NCBI RefSeq assembly: GCF_022347285.1
Contig: NZ_JAKRND010000002.1
Location: forward strand, 62,001-126,000
DNA: 64,000 bases
Reading direction: 5' to 3'
From: Corynebacterium sp. ACRPH
Lineage (GTDB): Bacteria > Actinomycetota > Actinomycetes > Mycobacteriales > Mycobacteriaceae
Below, piece by piece: positions 17,865 through 27,184 of the stretch; the stretch's first letter is position 1; each line of letters begins with the position of its first letter. A program made the translations under genes and the position numbers. The notes under the pieces were generated by a model. It made no database searches, was not told where the DNA came from, and was given only the letters and a program-made list of their open reading frames with translations.

Positions 17865-17903
17865 AAAGAGAAAGGAGCCGAGCCCCATCTGGGACCCGGC
17901 TCC
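17865..17903 (-). terminator. terminator after the DJ-1/PfpI gene
   Basis: GGAGCCG (17874-17880) pairs with CGGCTCC (17897-17903), with an inner CCC/GGG pair. TTTCTCTTT follows on the minus strand. Confidence 0.85.
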
Positions 17904-17916
17904 GCGCTGGGAGTTT

Positions 17917-18450
17917 CTAGTGCTGCCCCTCGGCGAACTCCTCGACCAACTTCGCATTGAACGCGTCAAGATCGGCCGGAGTACGGGAAGAAACCAACCC
18001 GTTATCCACGTGAACCTCCTCGTCTACCCACTTCGCCCCAGCGTTCTGGAGGTCAGTCTTCAACGATGGGTACGAGGTCAAGGTACGGCCACGGAGAACG
18101 TCCGCGTCGGTAAGAATCCACGCCCCGTGGCAAATCACGGCCAGTGGCTTTCCAGCCTCGACATGCTTCTTCACAATTTCGACCGCTGCCTCGTCCATGC
18201 GCAGCTGGTCGGCGTTTCCGGTACCACCCGGAAGGATAATCCCGTCAAACTCAGCGTCACGAGAGCTCTCGGTAGAGGCATCCGCCTCAGAGGTAGAACC
18301 GTTCTTGCCCTCAATCTTCTCGCCACCAGGGGTTAGGACAGTCACTGCGCCACCTGCATTGCGGACAGCCTCAACCGGAGAGCTGAACTCAGAGTCCTCG
18401 AAACCATTCGTCGCGAGAACACCAATGCGCTTGCCATCTAGCTTTGCCAT
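17917..18450 (-). CDS. DJ-1/PfpI family protein (class I glutamine amidotransferase-like fold)
   Basis: 177 residues. The nucleophile elbow AVICHGAW carries the conserved Cys-His near residue 108, and the conserved Glu lies in FEDSEF (about 18-20). GIILPGG and LTSYPSLK are family motifs. Members act as glyoxalases, deglycases or stress proteins, and sequence does not choose among these. A monocistronic unit: AAAGGAG before ATG 18450 and a terminator after the stop, set between tRNA-Tyr and tRNA-Thr. Confidence 0.9.
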   Translation of the reverse strand: MAKLDGKRIGVLATNGFEDSEFSSPVEAVRNAGGAVTVLTPGGEKIEGKNGSTSEADASTESSRDAEFDGIILPGGTGNADQLRMDEAAVEIVKKHVEAGKPLAVICHGAWILTDADVLRGRTLTSYPSLKTDLQNAGAKWVDEEVHVDNGLVSSRTPADLDAFNAKLVEEFAEGQH

Positions 18451-18562
18451 GTTTGCTCCTTTCTAGAGGATGTACGACCCCATGGTGCCAGCAAAACCCG
18501 GTCCGCGACACCCCGATTTCCCCCTTGGTCTCCGGTCTCGCCGTCCGTCCGCCAGGCATAGC

Positions 18563-18607
18563 AAAACCCGGTGGCCACCTCCCACACAGGGAAGCAACCA
18601 CCGGGTT
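18563..18607 (-). terminator. terminator after tRNA-Tyr
   Basis: AACCCGGTGG (18565-18574) pairs perfectly with CCACCGGGTT (18598-18607). A short T run follows on the minus strand. Confidence 0.7.
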
Positions 18608-18630
18608 GTCGTTTTTGCCATTTGGCGCTG

Positions 18631-18712
18631 TGCCAGATGATGGATTCGAACCAACGAAGGCAGAGCCGGCGGATTTACAGTCCGCTCCCTTTGGCCGCTC
18701 GGGCAATCTGGC
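18631..18712 (-). tRNA. tyrT: tRNA-Tyr (GTA anticodon)
   Basis: 82 nt with a long variable arm, acceptor GCCAGAT with ATCTGGC, anticodon loop CTGTAAA and T-arm GTTGGTTCGAATCCATC. Confidence 0.95.
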
Positions 18713-18835
18713 ATGCACCATTCGGTGCGCTGGTAACTCTACTACGAGTAGCCCCAACTTATGCAAATCGCCAGCTCAAGCAGCTCTCCGGAAGCTACCC
18801 TGCGCGCCCCGCAGGCTCCGAGGCCACTCCGCCAG

Positions 18836-19846
18836 CTATCCCAGGCGCTCCAAGGCGAAGTCCATCAAGTGGCGCAGCGCCTGAGTCACCTGGTTCTCGG
18901 GCAGCTTGGCCAGCTCATCCTCGCCGTACTGGCGGTAGCGCTGCACGACCTCAAAGGACTTCTCGCGACCTTCGGAGCCACGGATAAGCTCCAGCGCCTC
19001 GTCCACCAAGGCATCCTCTGTGACAGGCCCGGTGAGAATCTCGCGCAGTCGCGCCCCTGTGGCGTCATCCTGCTGCATTGCATAAAGAACCGGCAGGGTG
19101 AACACGCCCTCGCGCAAGTCCGTGCCAGGTTGCTTGCCGGAGACCTCCGGGTCGGCCCAAATGTCGATGATGTCGTCAACGATCTGGAAGATCTGGCCGA
19201 CGTTACGGCCGAAGCGGAACAGTGCCTCGCGGTGTTCCTCGGAAGCGCCACTGTGGAGTGCGCCGAGCCAGCCCGCCGAAGCGATGAGCACGCCCGTCTT
19301 CTCCTGGATGACGGTCAGGTAGTGCTCAATCTCGTCCTCCCCCTCGCGGGCGCCGATGGTTTCGCGCATCTGGCCGGTCACCAGCTCCCGGAAGGTCTCC
19401 GCGAAGTGCTGCACCGTCTGGGTGCCAAGCGTTGCCATGATGTCGCTGGCGATAGCGAACAGGTAGTCGCCCGCCAAAATGGCCACGGAGTTGTTCCAGC
19501 GCTTGTTCGCGGATTCCGCACCACGGCGCTGGTCGGACTCGTCCATCACGTCGTCGTGGTACAGCGTTGCCAGGTGGGTCAGTTCCACCACGGCAGCTGC
19601 CTCGTGTACTTCCTGCGCGGTCGGCTTCTCACCGTAATGAGCCGCCAGCAGGGCGAACATCACGCGGAAGCGCTTGCCGCCCGCCTCGAAGAGGTGGCTG
19701 ATTTTGTCGGTGAGGAAGGATTCGCCAACCGACAACCGATCCTTCAGCAGCTGTTCAACCTGCTGCATCGACTGGCCCAAGGCCTCGTTTAGTTGCGCAT
19801 CCCCCACGTCAGGGAGCGCCGGTTTACGGGGTGTGGCACTTGGCAT
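18836..19846 (-). CDS. trans-polyprenyl diphosphate synthase (menaquinone side chain)
   Basis: 336 residues. The first Asp-rich motif DDVMD is at 98-102 and the second, DDIID, at 224-228, with GGKRFR near 57 and GDYLF near 126. It condenses isopentenyl diphosphate units into the long prenyl chain that MenA attaches. It is divergent from menJ and close to menG, the same grouping as grcC1 / Rv0561c / menG in M. tuberculosis. Chain length cannot be read reliably from sequence. Confidence 0.92.
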   Translation of the reverse strand: MPSATPRKPALPDVGDAQLNEALGQSMQQVEQLLKDRLSVGESFLTDKISHLFEAGGKRFRVMFALLAAHYGEKPTAQEVHEAAAVVELTHLATLYHDDVMDESDQRRGAESANKRWNNSVAILAGDYLFAIASDIMATLGTQTVQHFAETFRELVTGQMRETIGAREGEDEIEHYLTVIQEKTGVLIASAGWLGALHSGASEEHREALFRFGRNVGQIFQIVDDIIDIWADPEVSGKQPGTDLREGVFTLPVLYAMQQDDATGARLREILTGPVTEDALVDEALELIRGSEGREKSFEVVQRYRQYGEDELAKLPENQVTQALRHLMDFALERLG

Positions 19847-20022
19847 GTCCGTGGTCAGCCTCGACTTTTCCTCTTGAACTGCGCATGCGGTGTTTCACAT
19901 GCGGTCTTTTACATGTCTACCGACACTTTAGTCGATTAACGTGGCGGTGTTTAACGCACGTGCGATCTACGCCTCGACCTCCCCGCCAGCCCTTCCCCAC
20001 CCGCGTGGAACAATGGGTGTCG

Positions 20023-21486
20023 ATGAATCCCCCCGCTTCTGAAACTTCCACCGTTGGCTCCCACAGCATCGAGTGCGATCTCGCCGTCATCGGAGCAGGC
20101 CCGGCCGGTGCCGCCGCCGCTTTCCACGCCGCCCGCGCTGGCCTGGACGTCGCAATGGTGGACATGGCCGACGTGCCGGGTTCTAAGCCGGGCACTGCGG
20201 CAGGTTCTGTGCCGGGCACTGCACCCAGCCCCCTCCCTATCGGCCGCGATAAGACCTGCGGCGATGGCCTCACCCCACGCGCCGTCGCCTCCCTGGAGTC
20301 GATGGGCGCGCTCCACCTCCTCGACGGCGCCCCCTACATCCGGGGCCTCAAGCTGCACGGCTTCGGCGGCTCCATCACCGCGCCGTGGCCTTCAGGAAAC
20401 TTCCCGCAACGCGGCTCGGCCATCCCCCGCACGCGCCTGGATGCCGCCCTCGCCGGAATCGCCATCGCGGCGGGTGCTCGTTTTATTCAAGCGAAGATTA
20501 ATGACGCCACCCCGGACCCAGTAACCCAACAGCTCAGCGAGGTCGCGGGCACTCGCACCGGTGAGGGCGCGCAAGGTTCATCCGCGCCCGTGAAGATCCG
20601 TGCGCGCTTCTTCGTCCTGGCCGAGGGCGTGCGCAGTGGCATCGCCCGCAAGCTGGGCGTGCAGTGGGATAAGGGGCTGGTCCACGGCATCGCGGCCCGT
20701 AGTTACATCAACACCCCCTTCGGCGATGAGCCGTGGATTCACTCGCACCTGGAGCGTAACGACGCTTCCGGAACCGCCCAGCCGGGCTACGGGTGGGTGT
20801 TCCCCCTGGGCAATCCGGCCGAAGAGGTGGATCGCGGCCCGGCTGAAGGCATCGGCAAAGCGAACCTCGGCTGCGGAGTGCTGGCCACCACCAAGCGCCC
20901 CGCCAAGGTAAACACCAAGAAGCTGCTGCGCGACTACGCGCGCCAAGTCAGCGACGAATGGGCCATCGAGGGAGAGCCGGAATCCATCACCTCCGCCCTC
21001 CTGCCGATGGGCGGAGCCGTCAGCCGCGTGGCCGGCCCCAACTGGGCCGCCATCGGGGACACCGCCGCCCTGGTCAATCCGCTGAACGGCGAAGGCATCG
21101 ACTACGCCTTGGAATCCGCCGAGCTGCTGGTCCGGTTGTTGGTTGATCAGTGGGGCGGGCCGGAGAAGTGGGCGTCCAAAATAAAGGGCCACAACGGCGC
21201 CGGCATGGAGCCAGAATGGACGAATCAACTGCAGAAACACTACGGCGAGGCGTTCGGGCTGGCGCGGCGGCTGGCGGTGGTGTTGACGATGCCGGGACTG
21301 ATGAGCGCGCTCGGGCCGCTGGGCATGCGCGGGCCGCTGGCGAACCGCGTGATGGGCGTGGCGACGCGCCTGATGGGGAACCTCGTGAGCCCCGCCGACC
21401 GCGACGTGGCGGCCAGGCTGTGGCGGGGTGCAGGAAGGGTTGTGAACCTCGCGCCGATCGACGAGCCCTTCGCCGCGCGGAAGTAG
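20023..21486 (+). CDS. menJ: menaquinone beta-isoprenyl reductase (geranylgeranyl-reductase family)
   Basis: 487 residues. FAD-binding GAGPAG is at 24-29, with DKTCGDG further on and the second FAD motif at GDTAALVNPLNGEGI. The homologue Rv0561c/MenJ saturates one isoprene unit of menaquinone. A Gly/Ser/Pro insertion near residue 48 (SKPGTAAGSVPGTAP) lies in the first FAD lobe and looks like an expanded repeat. ATG 20023 is the first start giving family similarity; the frame is open to 19831 but overlaps the divergent synthase gene. Confidence 0.9.
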   Translation: MNPPASETSTVGSHSIECDLAVIGAGPAGAAAAFHAARAGLDVAMVDMADVPGSKPGTAAGSVPGTAPSPLPIGRDKTCGDGLTPRAVASLESMGALHLLDGAPYIRGLKLHGFGGSITAPWPSGNFPQRGSAIPRTRLDAALAGIAIAAGARFIQAKINDATPDPVTQQLSEVAGTRTGEGAQGSSAPVKIRARFFVLAEGVRSGIARKLGVQWDKGLVHGIAARSYINTPFGDEPWIHSHLERNDASGTAQPGYGWVFPLGNPAEEVDRGPAEGIGKANLGCGVLATTKRPAKVNTKKLLRDYARQVSDEWAIEGEPESITSALLPMGGAVSRVAGPNWAAIGDTAALVNPLNGEGIDYALESAELLVRLLVDQWGGPEKWASKIKGHNGAGMEPEWTNQLQKHYGEAFGLARRLAVVLTMPGLMSALGPLGMRGPLANRVMGVATRLMGNLVSPADRDVAARLWRGAGRVVNLAPIDEPFAARK

Positions 21487-21520
21487 CCGCTGCTACTGGC
21501 CGCGCGCGGATGAGTTCCAG

Positions 21521-22207
21521 TTAGTCGCGGATCGCGCTGTGGAGCGCCACGATTCCGCCGGTGAGGTTCTGCCAGCCGACCTCTCGCCAACCACAGTCGC
21601 GGATCTCCGCGGCGAGTTCCTCCTGGTCAGGCCAGGCGCGGATGGATTCGGCAAGGTACTCGTAGGCATCCGCGTTGGAGCTAACTACCTTCGCAACCTT
21701 CGGCAGGGCGCGCATCAGGTATTCCTTGTACACCGTCTTGAAGATCGGGATGACGGGGGTGGAGAACTCCGCGACGGCGAGCTTGCCGCCGGGCTTCGTC
21801 ACGCGCGCCATTTCGCGCAGGCCGGCGCGGAAATCCACAATGTTGCGCAGGCCGTAGTTGATCGTCACCGCGTCGAAGGTCGCGTCGGCGAACGGCAGGT
21901 TCGTTCCGTCCGCGCACACCATCGGCACGTTGCGGTGGGAGCCGGCGGCGAGCATGCCGAAGGAGAAGTCGCAGGCGATGCAGGTGGCGCCCGTGCGGGC
22001 AAACTCTTCGGTGGATACGCCCGTGCCCGCGGCGAGGTCGAGCACCAGGTCGCCGGGCTTTAGGTCGAGGCGCTTGCGGGTGCGGATGCGCCAATAGCGA
22101 TCCTGGCCGAAGCTCAACACCGTGTTGGTGAGGTCGTAGTTCTTGCCTACCGCGTCGAACATCGACGCGACTTCATGCGGCTTCTTTTCCAAACTTGCCC
22201 GAGACAC
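21521..22207 (-). CDS. menG: demethylmenaquinone methyltransferase
   Basis: 228 residues of the UbiE/MenG family, with family signatures [20 protein letters not shown] (57-63) and NYGLRN. It makes the last methyl transfer from S-adenosylmethionine to demethylmenaquinone. The start is GTG 22207, exactly 7 nt after a TAAGAT -10 hexamer, so the mRNA is predicted to be leaderless. It lies convergent with menJ, which runs on the opposite strand. Confidence 0.95.
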   Translation of the reverse strand: MSRASLEKKPHEVASMFDAVGKNYDLTNTVLSFGQDRYWRIRTRKRLDLKPGDLVLDLAAGTGVSTEEFARTGATCIACDFSFGMLAAGSHRNVPMVCADGTNLPFADATFDAVTINYGLRNIVDFRAGLREMARVTKPGGKLAVAEFSTPVIPIFKTVYKEYLMRALPKVAKVVSSNADAYEYLAESIRAWPDQEELAAEIRDCGWREVGWQNLTGGIVALHSAIRD

Positions 22208-22214
22208 GACTCAC

Positions 22215-22220
22215 ATCTTA
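22215..22220 (-). promoter_or_regulatory. -10 element of menG
   Basis: TAAGAT, 7 nt before GTG 22207. Leaderless transcript predicted. Confidence 0.55.
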
Positions 22221-22235
22221 GCGCGGGCGCTGCGT

Positions 22236-23582
22236 TTACTTCGCGACGGGTTCAGTGCCGACCTGCGCGGCGGAGTCGGCCGTGGACTCGGCGCTGACCT
22301 GCGGGGCTGGCTTGGCCGAAGTCTCAACGGTGGCCTGCGCGGTGGTCTCCTCAGCTGCGGGGCGGGGCACCTCGCGCACACCCGTGAAGTCGCGCTGCGA
22401 ACCCTTGCGCGGGGCCGCCTTGCCGCCCTGCGCGATGGCCTGGCGGTAGTAGCCGAGCAGCTGGTCGCACAGGCTGGACCAGCTCTTGTTCTGCACGCCC
22501 TCGAAGGCGTTGTCGCGGTAGGTATCCACGTCCCCGGCAAGGATGGTGTCCACCGCCTCGACCAGCTCGGACTCGAAGTTCTCTACGTTCAGAAGGTAGC
22601 CGTTGTGGCCGGGCTTGATGAGGTCGATCGGGCCACCGGCAGCCGGGCCGATGGTCGCCACGCGGGAAGCCTGGGCCTCCTGGATCGCCTGGCAGAAGGT
22701 CTCGTACTGGCCGGTGTGCACGAAGATGTCCAGGCTGGCGAAGGCATGCGCCAGATCCTCGCCGTACAGCCCGCCGGTGAATACTGCGGTGGGCATCCGG
22801 GACTTGAGGTCCTCCATCTCCGGACCGTCGCCGACGATTACCAGCTGCACGTCGTCCCGGCCGTTCAGGGCAGCCATGCGCTCCACGGACTTCTCGGCGG
22901 CCAGACGGCCGACGAAGCCGACGATGGTGCGGCGGCCCTCCAGGTCGGCGGCCTCGCCAGCGTTGCCACGCTTCTTCTCGCCTTCCAGCAGCCACTCGCG
23001 GCGCAGCTCGTCGGAACGCTTGGAGGGGTGGAAGCGTTCCGTATCCACGCCGCGGCCCCAGTGCGCCACGCCCCGCACCCGGTTTTCTTCCAGCTCGCGC
23101 ATCGTCACGGAGCTCGGGGCAAGCGTCATGGCGCACATGTTGTGCATGACGCGCACCCAGCGCCACGCCATCTTGGATAGGAGCTTCATCCTGTAGTTGT
23201 TGGCGAAGCCCGCCACGTCGGTCTGGAAGATAGCCACGCAAGGCAGCTTCAGTGCCCGCGCTGCCACGGCGCCCGCGCCGCCGAGCACGAAGGGGCTGGC
23301 CAGGTGAACCACGTCTGGCTGGAACTTCTTCAGCTCCGTGTACACGCTCGGCATCGGCACGCCGATCGGCAGGGAGTTAATGCCCGGCACGTCCACGGCG
23401 GGCACGCGGGCGATGCGGTAGCCCTCGTAGGTCGCAATTTCCTCTTGCCCATTCGTTGCCCCTGGGGCGATCACCAGCGCTTCGTGCCCATTGGCACGCA
23501 AGTGCTCCAGCACGCGGAGGACGGAATTGACCACGCCGTTTACGTTAGGCAGAAAGCTCTCGGCAACAATTGCAACTCGCAT
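22236..23582 (-). CDS. mgtA: GT4 alpha-mannosyltransferase (MgtA/PimB-like)
   Basis: 448 residues. The GT-B N-terminus carries ESFLPNVNGVVNSV, and the C-domain has GFVGRLAAEKSVE, IVGDGPE and the EX7E-type stretch YETFCQAIQEAQAS. MgtA mannosylates glucuronosyl-diacylglycerol and contributes to lipomannan-type glycolipids in Corynebacterium and Mycobacterium. Its place beside menG matches mgtA-menG in M. tuberculosis. The last 60 residues or so are an Ala/Thr/Pro-rich tail without homology. RBS-like GAAGGG precedes ATG 23582. Confidence 0.87.
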   Translation of the reverse strand: MRVAIVAESFLPNVNGVVNSVLRVLEHLRANGHEALVIAPGATNGQEEIATYEGYRIARVPAVDVPGINSLPIGVPMPSVYTELKKFQPDVVHLASPFVLGGAGAVAARALKLPCVAIFQTDVAGFANNYRMKLLSKMAWRWVRVMHNMCAMTLAPSSVTMRELEENRVRGVAHWGRGVDTERFHPSKRSDELRREWLLEGEKKRGNAGEAADLEGRRTIVGFVGRLAAEKSVERMAALNGRDDVQLVIVGDGPEMEDLKSRMPTAVFTGGLYGEDLAHAFASLDIFVHTGQYETFCQAIQEAQASRVATIGPAAGGPIDLIKPGHNGYLLNVENFESELVEAVDTILAGDVDTYRDNAFEGVQNKSWSSLCDQLLGYYRQAIAQGGKAAPRKGSQRDFTGVREVPRPAAEETTAQATVETSAKPAPQVSAESTADSAAQVGTEPVAK

Positions 23583-23674
23583 ACCCTTCAGCGTCCCTTT
23601 TTCAGTTCACGCCCGCGTTTCGTCTGGGTAAAAACATTTACAAGTCTAGGCAAACAGAAGGTTACTTTCATTAC

Positions 23675-24151
23675 TCAAAGTTTATTTTTCTTCTGCCAGA
23701 TGCGGATCATCAGCATCAACATGGCGCACACGCCCAGCCCCACGGCCATGGACGACAGCGCCGGCAGGAAAGCCAACGTCCATCCCCTCCCCTGCACCTT
23801 CACATTCTCGGGGTCGCTGACCTGGTATTCCACGCGCACGTTCTGCCCTTCCACCAGGCCGGAAGGGTACTTCAGCCCCTCTTCGGGCTGCCGGAAATTA
23901 CCTTCTGCGTCGCGGAAACGCACGGTAGTCCGCAGCGTCTGCACCGAGACCACCTCCGCCGTCGCTTCGGCTTTGTCTCGCGAGATCGCAAAGTCATCCA
24001 TCGCAGAGGTCACAATCATCCCGCCGCACACCAGCATTACCAGCCCCGCCAGCGCGATAACGGTTTGCTTGGCACGCCGCAGCCTGCGCGCCGTGCGAAT
24101 TTGTTTCGGGGTGAGCTCGTCGCTCCTCGCGGGGTCTGTTGTGCTGCTCAT
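23675..24151 (-). CDS. DUF3592-type membrane protein
   Basis: 158 residues. A basic N-terminus is followed by membrane segments at about 28-50 and 128-150. The extracytoplasmic loop contains TAEVVSVQTLRTTVRFRDAEG and GQNVRVEYQVSDPENVKV, the pattern of DUF3592 proteins. ATG 24151 overlaps the menD stop by 4 nt (ATGA), so it is translationally coupled to menD. Function unknown. Confidence 0.75.
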   Translation of the reverse strand: MSSTTDPARSDELTPKQIRTARRLRRAKQTVIALAGLVMLVCGGMIVTSAMDDFAISRDKAEATAEVVSVQTLRTTVRFRDAEGNFRQPEEGLKYPSGLVEGQNVRVEYQVSDPENVKVQGRGWTLAFLPALSSMAVGLGVCAMLMLMIRIWQKKNKL

Positions 24152-26010
24152 CGCTTGCCCGCAATTCTTTTTTCTATTTCTTGACGCCCACGCCTGCTCA
24201 CCTTCACTTCCAGCACCGTGATCCCGCTTCCGCCGATTTCGGCGTGCTCGTCGATGGCTGTAGCGAGTTCCTCCACGCTGGTAGCCAGCTTGTGTTCCAC
24301 TCCGAACCCTGCACAGAGCTCCGCGAAGTCCAGGTCCAGTGGCGTGCCGAAGACGCGCTCGAAAGCTTCGGTACCGTCGGCGAAGGTGCGCAAACTCTCG
24401 GCTCCGGGCTCGAGGGTTTCGAAGATCCCGCCGCCGCTATCGTTGGTCAGCACGATCAGCAGGTTGTCGGGGCGCGGTTCGAGCGGCCCGATATTCAGCC
24501 CGCCGAGGTCGTGGGCGAATGTCAGATCCCCCATCACGGCAATAGTGCGGGGCGCGCGGATCGCAGTCGGGTCAGCGTGGGCGTGCGCCATCGCCGCGCC
24601 CACGGCGGTGGAGATGGTCCCGTCGATCCCCGCCGCCCCACGGTTGGCGATCGCCTGCACCCCATCAAAAGGCAGCCCGGCGCAGGAGGCATCCCGCACC
24701 GCCGTAGACGCCCCCAGTACCAAGAGGTCCCCGTCGCGCAGGGCGTCCGCAACAACGGCCACAGCATGCACCGCGGTGAACGGGTCGTGCTCGGCCAACC
24801 CGTCGCGCACCTGATTTACGCCCATGTCGCTGATGGCGCGGGCGACCTGCAGCCAGCTTTCCGGCTGCTCGCCGCGCGGTCGGACGGTGCTGCCGACCTC
24901 ATCGACGTTGTCGAAAACGTCGGTGATGTTGCGGGTGTCGCTGAGGGCAATGACGTTGATGTCCTTGTTGGCCAGGAGCTTTGTGACGCCACGGTGGAGG
25001 GTTGGCCGGCCGATCACCACGATCTGTTCCGGGGTGGTGACCGCCGAGTGTTCGCCGTCGCTGACGACCTGGGTGCTGAACATGTCTACGGCCGCGCTGT
25101 GCACGGGGAAGTCGGGTGCCGGGGCTACGGGTTCCGCGATGGTCGGCACGTCCGCTAGTTCGTCCATGATCGAGCGCGCCCAGGCGACGTCGCTGACGGA
25201 TCCCGCAATGACGAGCGTGCGGCGCGACAGGTCTACCTCGACCTGGCCATAGGGCAGCTTCCGGGGACCGCGGGCGAGCTGGCCGGGCACGTGAGAGCCT
25301 TGTGCGCCCTCGGTCGTTTCCGCATCTTCAGCGCCGTCTTCAGTGGCGGCAATTTCACCGGCCCACAGCGAAAGCTCGTCCAGCGTCGGCGGCACGAGGG
25401 GTTCCCGCAGCGGCACGTCCAGGTGGGCTCCGCCGCCGTCGATGGGGTCCGTTGCCGCAGCGATTAGCTTGCGCACCAGGTCGCGGATCTCCGCTGTGGT
25501 GTCGGCAGCGGCGCCTTCCAGCGCCAGCTCGCCGGTGTTCAGGGTGCATACGGAATGGGTGCCGAAGATCTCCGCCTGGTCGATGGTCTGGTTCGCCCCC
25601 GAGCCCAGCATAGAGAGCGGCCGGTTCGCCGAGAGCACAACCAGCGGCACGCCGGAAAGCGTGGCCTCCACCATGGCCGGCAGGCAGTTAGCCACGGCCG
25701 TCCCGGAAGTCATGACGACCGGCACCGGATTGCGCGAAACCTTCGCCAGCCCCAGCGCCAGGAAAGCCGCCGAACGCTCGTCGGTGCGGACATGCAGGCG
25801 CACCCGCCCGACCCTTTCCGCTTCCACGAACGCCAGGTTCAGCGGCGAGTTCCGCGAGCCGGGGCACAGCACTGCCTCCCGCACACCGCTGCGAATCAGC
25901 TGGTCAACCAGCACCAAACCCGCACGTACTGCAACGGGGCTGGGCAGCGCAGCAGAGTGTGTGCCAGAGCCTTGAGTCGGATCCTGGGAAGAGCTATCAG
26001 CGTTAGTCAC
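24148..26010 (-). CDS. menD: SEPHCHC synthase MenD
   Basis: 620 residues. A ThDP-dependent enzyme with PGSRNSPLNL near residue 50, DERSAAFLALG, MTSGTAVAN, and the ThDP/Mg motif GDLTFAHDLGG...NDSGGGIF near 545-575. It joins isochorismate and 2-oxoglutarate in menaquinone synthesis. An acidic insertion (TEDGAEDAETTEGAQGS) near 220-238 lies between domains. It lies 11 nt downstream of menC and overlaps the DUF3592 gene, forming a menC-menD-DUF3592 unit. Confidence 0.96.
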   Translation of the reverse strand: MTNADSSSQDPTQGSGTHSAALPSPVAVRAGLVLVDQLIRSGVREAVLCPGSRNSPLNLAFVEAERVGRVRLHVRTDERSAAFLALGLAKVSRNPVPVVMTSGTAVANCLPAMVEATLSGVPLVVLSANRPLSMLGSGANQTIDQAEIFGTHSVCTLNTGELALEGAAADTTAEIRDLVRKLIAAATDPIDGGGAHLDVPLREPLVPPTLDELSLWAGEIAATEDGAEDAETTEGAQGSHVPGQLARGPRKLPYGQVEVDLSRRTLVIAGSVSDVAWARSIMDELADVPTIAEPVAPAPDFPVHSAAVDMFSTQVVSDGEHSAVTTPEQIVVIGRPTLHRGVTKLLANKDINVIALSDTRNITDVFDNVDEVGSTVRPRGEQPESWLQVARAISDMGVNQVRDGLAEHDPFTAVHAVAVVADALRDGDLLVLGASTAVRDASCAGLPFDGVQAIANRGAAGIDGTISTAVGAAMAHAHADPTAIRAPRTIAVMGDLTFAHDLGGLNIGPLEPRPDNLLIVLTNDSGGGIFETLEPGAESLRTFADGTEAFERVFGTPLDLDFAELCAGFGVEHKLATSVEELATAIDEHAEIGGSGITVLEVKVSRRGRQEIEKRIAGKR

Positions 26011-26021
26011 AGTTCCACAAT

Positions 26022-27140
26022 CTACCTTCCGCCCTCCAGGTAGCTATAAGCCGCACGCAGGCGGTCCAGCCACCAATCACGCCTCTCGCCGGTAAGGCGG
26101 AACTCCGCCAGTCGGTCGGCATCGGGGGTTACAGCGCCGGTGTGCATGCGGCCATCGACGATTCGGCGCTCTGCGAGGTCGTGTTCAAAAAGCGTGCCGG
26201 TGGCCAGCCCGGCGGCGTTGGGTTCGGCGACCATGCCGTCGTCATCGATGTGCACCAAGCTGGCGGCGGCCTGCAGGCCGGCACCCAGGCCAACCGCAGT
26301 ATCCAGGGCCGAACTCACCGTGATGGACACGCCGCGTTGCGCGACCTCGCTGGCCACCCGGCGGAGCTGATCCACGCCCCCGAGTGGCGGCACCTTGAGC
26401 ACGGCCACGTCACACGCCCCTGCGTCGGTAACCTCCTTGACCGCTGTGATCGGATCCGCGCTCTTACGAATGGCCTCGTCGGCCGCAACCCGCACAAACA
26501 ATCCCCGCCGCATGAGGCTCTGGCGCACCTCCGCCAGTTCGGCGACGGTGCGGCAGGGCTGCTCTACGTAATCCAGCGGGCCATCGGCGGCGAGGGTTTC
26601 CACAACCTCCAGGGCTTGCCGGACGGTCCAGCCGCCGTTGGCATCCATGCGGATCTTCGGGGCACGAATCCCCTGGTCCGCATACCACTGCCGAACTGCG
26701 CGGACGCGCTGAACGTCCTGGCGCATGCTGGCGGCCGGATCGTTGGCCAGGGCGTTCTTCTCCGCGACCTTGACCTTCACGGTGGTGCAGCCGGGATAAC
26801 GCTCCATGAGCTCGCCGATGATCCCCGGCTGGGCGTCTACGTCCACTGCCGGGATGGTCGCGTTGACGGCAACCCATTCGTCGGCGGGGGCTGAACGGCT
26901 AGTTCCATAGCCGTACTGGATCGCCGAACGCAGCCACAGGGAAGCCTCGGCCGGCTCGTATTCCGGGAAGGGGGCGAACTCGGCCCACTGGGACGGGGCG
27001 TCAATAAGAAGGGCCTCGCGTACAGTCACGCCACGGAAGGACACCCGCATCGGCAGGGCAACCACGTCGGCGCGCTCGAGTAACTCGGCGAGCGACGGCA
27101 GCGGGAAGGACGGGTTAGAAGACGGGGCGGAACTGTTCAT
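26022..27140 (-). CDS. menC: o-succinylbenzoate synthase MenC
   Basis: 372 residues of the enolase superfamily. Catalytic VKVKVAEKN (Lys pair), metal ligands in IRMDANGGW, VEQP and VAADEA, and the second Lys in AVLKVPPLGG are all present. It dehydrates SHCHC to o-succinylbenzoate. RBS-like AGGTAGGAAG precedes ATG 27140. It is divergent from menB, with 44 bp between the start codons. Confidence 0.95.
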   Translation of the reverse strand: MNSSAPSSNPSFPLPSLAELLERADVVALPMRVSFRGVTVREALLIDAPSQWAEFAPFPEYEPAEASLWLRSAIQYGYGTSRSAPADEWVAVNATIPAVDVDAQPGIIGELMERYPGCTTVKVKVAEKNALANDPAASMRQDVQRVRAVRQWYADQGIRAPKIRMDANGGWTVRQALEVVETLAADGPLDYVEQPCRTVAELAEVRQSLMRRGLFVRVAADEAIRKSADPITAVKEVTDAGACDVAVLKVPPLGGVDQLRRVASEVAQRGVSITVSSALDTAVGLGAGLQAAASLVHIDDDGMVAEPNAAGLATGTLFEHDLAERRIVDGRMHTGAVTPDADRLAEFRLTGERRDWWLDRLRAAYSYLEGGR

Positions 27141-27171
27141 GCTTCCTACCTTGCCAAAAGCGGCCGGCCGA

Positions 27172-27177
27172 TAGAAT
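27172..27177 (+). promoter_or_regulatory. -10 element of menB
   Basis: TAGAAT, exactly 7 nt before ATG 27185. A weak TTGCCA lies about 15 bp upstream. The hexamer overlaps the upstream ATG 27176, which argues against that start. Confidence 0.6.
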
Positions 27178-27184
27178 GGCGGGC

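Noticed and set aside
19831..20022. N-terminal extension of menJ
   Set aside because: It overlaps the divergent polyprenyl synthase start and shows no similarity to the reductase family; the FAD motif sits at the usual place from ATG 20023.
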